Translations under genes and position numbers: made by a program
Part shown: one piece after another, positions 6,911 to 11,416 of the stretch
Numbering within the stretch: the first letter of the stretch is position 1
How the letters are laid out: each line of letters starts with the position of its first letter
The notes under the pieces: model-generated
Told to the model about the DNA's origin: nothing
Database searches by the model: none
Seen by the model: the letters and a program-made list of their open reading frames with translations, nothing else
From: Chthoniobacterales bacterium
Lineage (GTDB): Bacteria > Verrucomicrobiota > Verrucomicrobiae > Chthoniobacterales > UBA10450
Direction: 5' to 3'
Length of the DNA stretch: 11,416 nucleotides
NCBI GenBank assembly: GCA_003244125.1
Contig: QHBL01000068.1
Location: forward strand, 522 to 11,937

Positions 6911-7032
6911 TTATCGGCTTGCACCCGCGCGCTCAAGATTTATTTAGAACGCACTCCCGCAGCGTCCGCACTGCCCCGGGCATCGCGGGTGCTTCTTCAG
7001 AGACGAATCGCTACATTTGCCACCAATGAGCC
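6911..7032. other. Divergent intergenic region between the riboswitch and hldD
   Basis: This stretch must hold the start points for both the riboswitch transcript and hldD. On the minus strand TTCTAAATAAATC (about 6936-6948) is the only AT-rich patch and could include a -10 box, but no -35 partner stands out. On the plus strand nothing convincing was found, and hldD has no Shine-Dalgarno before its ATG. Confidence 0.4.
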
Positions 7033-7983
7033 ATGCTTTCCGCTGACGCTAATCTCAACCTTCTCGTGACCGGCGGCGCCGGGTTCATCGGCTCCAATCT
7101 CGTCCTCGAGCTCCAGGAACGCTTTCCCCACTTTCGCCTCACCGTCATCGATGACTTTCGCTCCGGCGATTTCAAAAACCTCTCCGGCTATCGGGGCGAT
7201 CTCGTGGCCGAGAACCTTGCGTCGCTCGATTGGCGAGATTGGCGAGAGCGGTTCGGCGACAAAAAATTCGACGCCATCTTTCACCTCGCCTCCATCACTG
7301 ACACAACGAACCACGACCAATTCCAGCAGGTGCATGACAACGTGGAGAGCTTTCGTCGGCTGCTAAGATTTGCCGAGCCGACGCGGACTCGCGTCATCTA
7401 TGCTTCATCGGCTTCGACCTACGGCGCGGCCACCGATGCGAGCGAAGAAGGGAGCGTTGTCGCGCCCGCGAATGTTTATGCGTTTTCCAAAGCGATGCTC
7501 GACAATCTCGCCACTCGCTCCGCCGCCGAGCACCGCGACTGGAGAATCGTCGGACTGCGCTACTTCAATGTCTACGGGCCTCGTGAAGCGCATAAAGGCG
7601 TGCCCGCGAGCATGGCCTATCATCTTTCGCAGCAGATGAAGCGGGGCGAGCGCCCGCGCATTTTCAAACACGGCGAGCAGAAGCGCGATTTCGTTTACGT
7701 CAAAGATGTGGTCGCGGGCACGATGAGCGCGATGGAAGCGAGCCAGAGCGGCATTTACAATCTCGGCAGCGGCGAAGCGCGCTCGTTCAACGAACTGGTT
7801 TATGTTTTGAACCGCTGTCTCGAGACGAACCTCGAGCCGCAGTACATCGATAATCCCCACTCTCATTATCAGAACTTCACCCAGGCCGACCTGACCAACG
7901 CCCGCGCCGCGCTCGGCTACAAGCCCCGCTTTTCGCTGGAGGAAGGCGTGGCCGATTACATGAAGTGGCTGTATCCGCAGTAG
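7033..7983 (+). CDS. hldD: ADP-L-glycero-D-manno-heptose 6-epimerase
   Basis: The enzyme inverts C-6 of ADP-D-glycero-D-manno-heptose to give the L,D form used in the inner core of lipopolysaccharide; it is a cytoplasmic, NADP-dependent short-chain dehydrogenase. The 316 residues begin with the Rossmann motif LLVTGGAGFIGSNL (10-23), then HLASITDTT, the IYASSASTYG strand, and the catalytic YAFSK (Y149, K153). HldD-specific stretches follow: LRYFNVYGPREAHKG, RDFVYVKDV, GIYNLGSGEARSFNEL, and the C-terminal YQNFTQADLTNARAALGYKP. Length equals typical HldD (about 310-330). The ATG at 7033 puts the Rossmann motif at the usual place; an overlapping ATG at 7024 is out of frame. No other heptose genes are in view, so it may be a single-gene unit. 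Confidence 0.93.
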   Translation: MLSADANLNLLVTGGAGFIGSNLVLELQERFPHFRLTVIDDFRSGDFKNLSGYRGDLVAENLASLDWRDWRERFGDKKFDAIFHLASITDTTNHDQFQQVHDNVESFRRLLRFAEPTRTRVIYASSASTYGAATDASEEGSVVAPANVYAFSKAMLDNLATRSAAEHRDWRIVGLRYFNVYGPREAHKGVPASMAYHLSQQMKRGERPRIFKHGEQKRDFVYVKDVVAGTMSAMEASQSGIYNLGSGEARSFNELVYVLNRCLETNLEPQYIDNPHSHYQNFTQADLTNARAALGYKPRFSLEEGVADYMKWLYPQ

Positions 7984-8096
7984 CCGGTGCTGTAGCCGCT
8001 TCGCTGTGCGATCCCCGCGTGAGACGAGACAGTCACAGACGAGTGGCCCCTCACTTCCACCGTCGCTCATAGGGCGACGGCTACAGATTGCACCGG
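7984..8096. repeat. Palindromic repeat, copy A (CTGTAGCCG ends)
   Basis: CCGGTG-CTGTAGCCG at 7984-7998 is the inverted partner of CGGCTACAG-ATT-GCACCGG at 8078-8096. The right side also has a hairpin CGTCGC (8061-8066) with GCGACG (8074-8079). GCCGCTTCGCTGTG (7995-8008) and GGGCGACGGCTACAG (8072-8086) recur exactly in copy B at 9838-9932. It fills the gap between hldD and the next gene. Confidence 0.65.
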
Positions 8097-8135
8097 GGAA
8101 TTCCTCGATTACGCTGCGCTTCGCTGACCACGCTT

Positions 8136-9206
8136 ATGAAAAAATCTGAACTGCTCGTCGATCTAGTCGAGCACATCGACATCAAGAAACACGACGTCGT
8201 GCCGCTGATTGAAGCGATGTCGAAGATGGCGTTCTCCGCGCGTGACCTCGGCCGCGCCGCGCACATCTACGATGCCATGCTGCGTGAAGAAGACTGCGCG
8301 ATCATTCTCTGTCTCGCCGGCTCACTCATCTCCGCCGGCCTGAAGCAGGTGCTGGTCGATCTCGTCCGCAACAACATGGTGGACGCCATCGTTTCCACCG
8401 GCGCGATCATTGTCGATCAGGACTTCTTCGAAGCGCTTGGGTTCAAACACTACAAGGGCGACATCTTCATGAACGATGACGTGCTGCGCCGCCTCGCCAT
8501 CGATCGCATCTACGACACCTACATCGATGAAGATCAGCTGCGGGTTTGTGACGCAACTTGCGGCGAGATCGCCGAATCACTCGAGCCTCGGCCTTATTCT
8601 TCGCGCGAGTTCATTCGCGAGATGGGCCGTTATCTCAACAAACACGCGAAGAATCGCGATTCCGTTGTCCTCTCTGCCTTCGAAAAGAATGTGCCGATTT
8701 TCGTTCCGGCCTTCAGCGATTGCAGCGCGGGCTTCGGGTTGATTCATCATCAATATAAGAATCCGGAGCGGCATCTCTCCATCGATTCGGCGAAAGACTT
8801 TCTCGAGCTGACCAAGGTCAAGATCGAGGCGAAACAGAGCGGCTTGTTCATGATCGGCGGCGGGGTGCCGAAGAACTTTGCGCAGGACACGGTGGTGGCG
8901 GGCGATTACCTCGGATTCGATGTGGGCATGCATAAGTACGCGGTGCAAATCACGGTCGCGGATGTGCGCGACGGCGCGCTCAGTGGCTCGACGCTGAAAG
9001 AGGCTAACTCGTGGGGGAAGGTGGACCTGGGCGCTGAGCAGATGGTCTACGCGGAAGCGACGGTGGCACTGCCCTTAATCGCTGGATACGCGTATCACAA
9101 AGGCGGCTGGAGAAATCGCGCCGGGCGGGAATTTACAAAGCTGTTCGATCGTTCGGCGGCAGAATCAGAAGCGACTCCGCATCCCGAGCTCGCGCAAACG
9201 CGGTAG
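8136..9206 (+). CDS. Deoxyhypusine synthase family protein
   Basis: In eukaryotes and archaea this family transfers the aminobutyl group of spermidine to a lysine of eIF5A/aIF5A, using NAD. Bacteria lack that substrate, so bacterial members probably act on small amines (for example homospermidine-type synthesis) or an unknown target. The 356 residues match the length of true DHS (about 320-370). Seen are the nucleotide-binding stretch CLAGSLISAGLKQVLVDL, DAIVSTGAI, the central VPIFVPAFSDCSAGFG, the glycine-rich MIGGGVPKNF, and EANSWGKVDLGAEQMVYAEATVALPLIAG, where K295 of SWGK is the counterpart of the lysine that forms the enzyme-imine intermediate. The start at 8136 is chosen over a TTG at 8088, which lies in the repeat upstream; no Shine-Dalgarno is visible. 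No polyamine gene is adjacent, so the substrate cannot be inferred from context. Confidence 0.9.
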   Translation: MKKSELLVDLVEHIDIKKHDVVPLIEAMSKMAFSARDLGRAAHIYDAMLREEDCAIILCLAGSLISAGLKQVLVDLVRNNMVDAIVSTGAIIVDQDFFEALGFKHYKGDIFMNDDVLRRLAIDRIYDTYIDEDQLRVCDATCGEIAESLEPRPYSSREFIREMGRYLNKHAKNRDSVVLSAFEKNVPIFVPAFSDCSAGFGLIHHQYKNPERHLSIDSAKDFLELTKVKIEAKQSGLFMIGGGVPKNFAQDTVVAGDYLGFDVGMHKYAVQITVADVRDGALSGSTLKEANSWGKVDLGAEQMVYAEATVALPLIAGYAYHKGGWRNRAGREFTKLFDRSAAESEATPHPELAQTR

Positions 9207-9211
9207 CGGAA

Positions 9212-9325
9212 GACAGCCGTCCTCGGCTGTCACAGCAAGCGGGCGTCTCGGCTGCTGCCTGCCGTTGCTTACTGACGATTCGACAGGCGAGGACGCCTGT
9301 CTGCCTTGACAGACGGAACGTCTGT
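9212..9325. repeat. Cluster of perfect short hairpins between convergent genes
   Basis: There are three perfect hairpins: GACAGCCG-TCCT-CGGCTGTC (9212-9231), GACAGGCG-AGGA-CGCCTGTC (9282-9301) and ACAGACG-GAA-CGTCTGT (9309-9325). A decayed fourth, GCGGGCG-TCT-CGGCTGC, lies around 9239-9255. The reverse complement of the first differs from the second only at one paired position in each arm (C-G swapped for G-C). The design, with purine loops on GC arms, matches the element inside btuB. Confidence 0.75.
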
Positions 9326-9328
9326 TTT
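9309..9328 (+). terminator. Possible terminator of the deoxyhypusine-synthase-like gene
   Basis: The 7-bp hairpin ACAGACG-GAA-CGTCTGT is followed by three further T residues on the plus strand, about 100 bases after the stop. The T-run is short, and the hairpin may simply be one unit of the repeat cluster. Confidence 0.3.
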
Positions 9329-9329
9329 C

Positions 9330-9785
9330 CTACGCCTTGGTCGCGTCGCGCAATTGCTTGATGCGATCGTGCGCGCTTTTCACTGCGGTGAACTGGCGCG
9401 ACACGAGATCGCGAATGGGCGAGGACAATTCCTCCTTCTCCATCGCGTCACGATACTCCTTCACCGCGGAGTCTTCCCCGCGCTCGCACTCGGCCAGAAT
9501 GGCGTGATCGTCGCGGCTGGTAATGGCAGACTTGAGGTTGATCCAGGCGCGATGCATTGCGCCGGCGGTGCTGCTGCTGTCTTCGGGCTTGCTATCACCA
9601 AGGTTGATCGCCTCGTTCTGCAATTCGCCGGCGAAGCGCGAGCGCTGGAGCGAGTACTCATTGAAGAGCGTTTTGAGCTGCGGATCCTGCACGGCTTCGG
9701 CAGCCTGGCGAAAGCCTTCCTGGCCATCCTTCAGCGTTTCAATGAGACTGTTAATCGTGGAAATCGTTTCTTTTTGTTGAGCCAT
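9330..9785 (-). CDS. PA2169-family four-helix-bundle protein (DUF2383)
   Basis: This is a small cytoplasmic ferritin-like four-helix protein of unproven role; relatives are often linked to stress conditions. The 151 residues are almost wholly helical and charged: helix 1 ISTINSLIETLKDGQEGFRQAAE (7-29) is the family signature, followed by LKTLFNEYSLQRSRFAGELQ, the SSSTAGAMHRAWINLKSAI helix, and an acidic fourth helix DDHAILAECERGEDSAVKEYRDAM. There is no signal peptide or membrane helix. The start at 9785 (MAQQKET) is chosen because the family begins a few residues before the first helix; ATGs at 9800 and 9824 are in frame but add an unrelated Arg-rich leader. The gene converges on the deoxyhypusine-synthase-like gene across the hairpin cluster. 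Confidence 0.85.
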   Translation of the reverse strand: MAQQKETISTINSLIETLKDGQEGFRQAAEAVQDPQLKTLFNEYSLQRSRFAGELQNEAINLGDSKPEDSSSTAGAMHRAWINLKSAITSRDDHAILAECERGEDSAVKEYRDAMEKEELSSPIRDLVSRQFTAVKSAHDRIKQLRDATKA

Positions 9786-9837
9786 ACTGGTGATTCGCAT
9801 GTGCCCGCATCGGCGCGTCTTCACCTCGCGGGCTTTC

Positions 9838-9932
9838 GCCGCTTCGCTGTGGGAGGCGCAATGCTGCGGCTCGCTCTCCGTAAAAACATGGCGACGTGAT
9901 CTCCGGCGTCGCCCACCGGGCGACGGCTACAG
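9838..9932. repeat. Palindromic repeat, copy B (GGCTACAG end)
   Basis: GCCGCTTCGCTGTG (9838-9851) and GGGCGACGGCTACAG (9918-9932) are exact copies of segments of copy A and have almost the same separation (95 against 92 bases end to end), while the middle differs. The right part is a strong hairpin CGTCGCCC-ACC-GGGCGACG (9907-9925). The outer CTGTAGCC of the left end of copy A is missing here, so this copy lacks full inverted ends. It lies between two divergent genes. Confidence 0.6.
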
Positions 9933-9976
9933 CGGCCGATTGCTTGCGCCTCTGAGTCGCGCCGGTAGATTTTCAC

Positions 9977-10423
9977 ATGAATAAACAAGGTAAGGATTTG
10001 ACCAAGGAGGCGCCGCGCAGTCCCCACACGCGGGTCGGGGGCTACATGATTCTCGGGCGCACGATCGACAAATGCCGCGCGCTCCTCTGGGGCGACATCG
10101 GCGAATACCACTTCGATTGCCCGCTCGATAATATGCTTTTCGGCTGGAAAGGAATCAAAGGCGACGACTTCAAGGCGGTGGTGGAACGAGGCGCGAGCGA
10201 TGACGAGATTGCGCGCTGGGTGGATGAACACGGCACGCCGAAAACGGACGAGGAAACACGGGCTTGGTGCGAAGCGATGGCGAGGGCAAACCCCTACGAA
10301 GATCCGGAGAAGCGCGATTGGTACGTAGAGCAGTTGACACCACTCGGGCTCGATCCCAAGACGACACCGCTCTTCGATTGGCTCGACGCCGACGACCGCG
10401 TCAGCTACGCGAAAGCGGCGTAG
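9977..10423 (+). CDS. DUF5069 domain-containing protein
   Basis: This is a small soluble protein of unknown function. Its 148 residues start with DLTKEAPRSPHTRVGGYMILGRTIDKCRALLWGDIGEYHFDCPLDNMLFG, the diagnostic DUF5069 block (I recognise DLTK-PPRSPR-RLGGY-IL-R-LDK-RA and GEYHYNCPLD). A helical, acidic C-terminal half carries paired Trp and Asp residues (DEIARWVDEHG, WCEAMARANPYEDPEKRDWYVEQL). There is no signal peptide, so it is cytoplasmic. The ATG at 9977 has no Shine-Dalgarno. It stands alone, divergent from the four-helix-bundle gene and convergent with purF. The family is common in Verrucomicrobiota and Planctomycetota, which supports the taxonomic guess. Confidence 0.9.
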   Translation: MNKQGKDLTKEAPRSPHTRVGGYMILGRTIDKCRALLWGDIGEYHFDCPLDNMLFGWKGIKGDDFKAVVERGASDDEIARWVDEHGTPKTDEETRAWCEAMARANPYEDPEKRDWYVEQLTPLGLDPKTTPLFDWLDADDRVSYAKAA

Positions 10424-10445
10424 CTGCTGCGGGTTTGTGCGGCGC

Positions 10446-10474
10446 TGTAGGGGAAGCTGGCAGCTTCCCCTACA
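10446..10474. repeat. 14-bp perfect inverted repeat between convergent genes
   Basis: TGTAGGGGAAGCTG (10446-10459) and CAGCTTCCCCTACA (10461-10474) are perfect inverted copies around a single G. It lies 22 bases after the DUF5069 stop and three bases from the purF stop, so it could end transcription from both sides, but no T-run follows on either strand. A repeat-family hairpin used as a boundary is the likelier reading. Confidence 0.65.
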
Positions 10475-10477
10475 ATC

Positions 10478-11416
10478 TTACTGCAACTCAGCGAACAACG
10501 TTGGCTGGCGCTCTTCTTCCGCCAGCGCGCGAGCGCGTTGCTCGCGCTTTTCCATGATGAATTTGTCCAGCTGCGGATCGACTGGCAGCGGATAATTTCC
10601 GGTGAAACAGGCGAGGCAAAAGGAGTTCTGCGGCTGGCCGGTTGCTTTCACCATTCCATCGACATCGAGATAACCGAGGCTGTCCACGTTGAGGTATTCG
10701 CAAATCTGTTCGTGCGACATCCGGTTCGCGATCAGTTTTTCTGGATCAGGAAAATCGATCCCATAATGACAGGCGAAGCGATGCGGCGGACAGCTCACGC
10801 GCATGTGCACTTCCCGCGCGCCGGCTTCACGCAAGTTCACCACCCGGGCCCGCGCCGTCGTCCCGCGCACGATCGAATCGTCCACCACCACGACGCGCCT
10901 TCCGGCGACAGCTTCCTTGATGAGATTCAACTTCACCCGCACGTCGAAATCGCGGATGAGCTGGCTCGGCTGCAAAAACGTGCGCCCAATGTAGTGATTG
11001 CGCACGAAGGCGTGCTCGTACGGAATGTTCAGCTCGTGCGCAAAGCCGAGCGCCGCGTAGTTCCCCGAGTCGGGAACGGGCACGACAATGTCTGCTTCCA
11101 CGGGAAACCGCCGCGCCAGCTCGCGCCCCATTTCCGTCCGCACTTTCGCGACGTTTACGTTGCGAATAATCGAATCCGGCCGGGCGAAATAAACGTACTC
11201 GAACATGCAGAACGCGCGCTGCTCATCGCGGAACGGCCACTCCGAGCGAACGCCTTTTTCGTCGATGATCAACACTTCGCCGGGTTCGACCTCGCGGACG
11301 AACTCGGCGTGGATGAGATCGAGGGCGCAGGTTTCGCTGGCGAGAATCCACGCGCCATCGAGCCGGCCGAGCACAAGCGGGCGAAAGCCGAAGGGATCGC
11401 GCACGCCGATGATCTC
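10478..11416 (-). CDS. purF: Amidophosphoribosyltransferase, C-terminal part (cut by window edge)
   Basis: PurF makes 5-phosphoribosylamine from PRPP and glutamine, the first step of purine synthesis. The N-terminal glutaminase lies beyond the window; 312 residues are visible, starting in EIIGVRDPFGFRPL. Seen in order: FCMFEYVYFARPDS with the first cluster cysteine, VPVPDSGNYAALGFA, the flexible NHYIGRTFLQPSQ loop, the PRPP-binding motif VVVVDDSIVRGTT, FACHYGIDFPDP with the second cysteine, and NSFCLACFTGNYP with the last two. All four cysteines for a [4Fe-4S] cluster are present, so it is the Bacillus-type, iron-sulfur form. It ends 4 bp from a perfect inverted repeat and converges on the DUF5069 gene. 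The apparent start at 11404 is an internal GTG, not the real one. Confidence 0.96.
   Translation of the reverse strand, partial: EIIGVRDPFGFRPLVLGRLDGAWILASETCALDLIHAEFVREVEPGEVLIIDEKGVRSEWPFRDEQRAFCMFEYVYFARPDSIIRNVNVAKVRTEMGRELARRFPVEADIVVPVPDSGNYAALGFAHELNIPYEHAFVRNHYIGRTFLQPSQLIRDFDVRVKLNLIKEAVAGRRVVVVDDSIVRGTTARARVVNLREAGAREVHMRVSCPPHRFACHYGIDFPDPEKLIANRMSHEQICEYLNVDSLGYLDVDGMVKATGQPQNSFCLACFTGNYPLPVDPQLDKFIMEKREQRARALAEEERQPTLFAELQ

Noticed and set aside
7405..8070. 221-codon minus-strand frame opposite hldD
   Set aside because: It is antisense to a well-supported epimerase gene and has no motif.

Overview
The window looks like chromosome from a Gram-negative, GC-rich bacterium, most likely a verrucomicrobium. 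This is inferred from gene content (a DUF5069 protein, a bacterial deoxyhypusine-synthase-like protein, a heptose epimerase and a TonB receptor implying an outer membrane), from the scarcity of Shine-Dalgarno sites, and from the many short palindromic repeats between genes. No rRNA, tRNA, CRISPR array, transposase or phage gene was seen.

Layout. The left end carries rplA (ribosomal protein L1) on the minus strand with its own sigma70-like promoter. A divergent gene encodes a small exported protein of unknown function. After a hairpin repeat (1668-1760) comes a tight pair on the plus strand: a KirBac-type inward-rectifier potassium channel and a ThuA-domain protein, 4 bp apart. Converging on them from the right is a minus-strand unit: a cobalamin riboswitch (about 6665-6910), a BtuB-like TonB-dependent receptor, and a polytopic membrane protein with a GGEETSWGQ motif directly downstream. 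The unit reads as B12-controlled uptake plus an uncharacterised partner.

Divergent from the riboswitch is hldD (ADP-heptose epimerase, LPS core), followed by a deoxyhypusine-synthase-family gene. Then come a convergent PA2169-type four-helix-bundle gene, a DUF5069 gene, and the 3' part of purF, which runs off the right edge on the minus strand.

The most unusual structure is a set of palindromic repeats. One, a 133-bp element with 29-bp inverted ends (6301-6433), lies inside the btuB reading frame between the ribosome-binding site and the signal peptide, so it appears to be translated. It is made of four small hairpins with purine triloops on one strand. The 9212-9325 gap holds hairpins of the same design, two of which differ only by one compensatory base pair. 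Two further elements (7984-8096 and 9838-9932) share both ends but not their middles.
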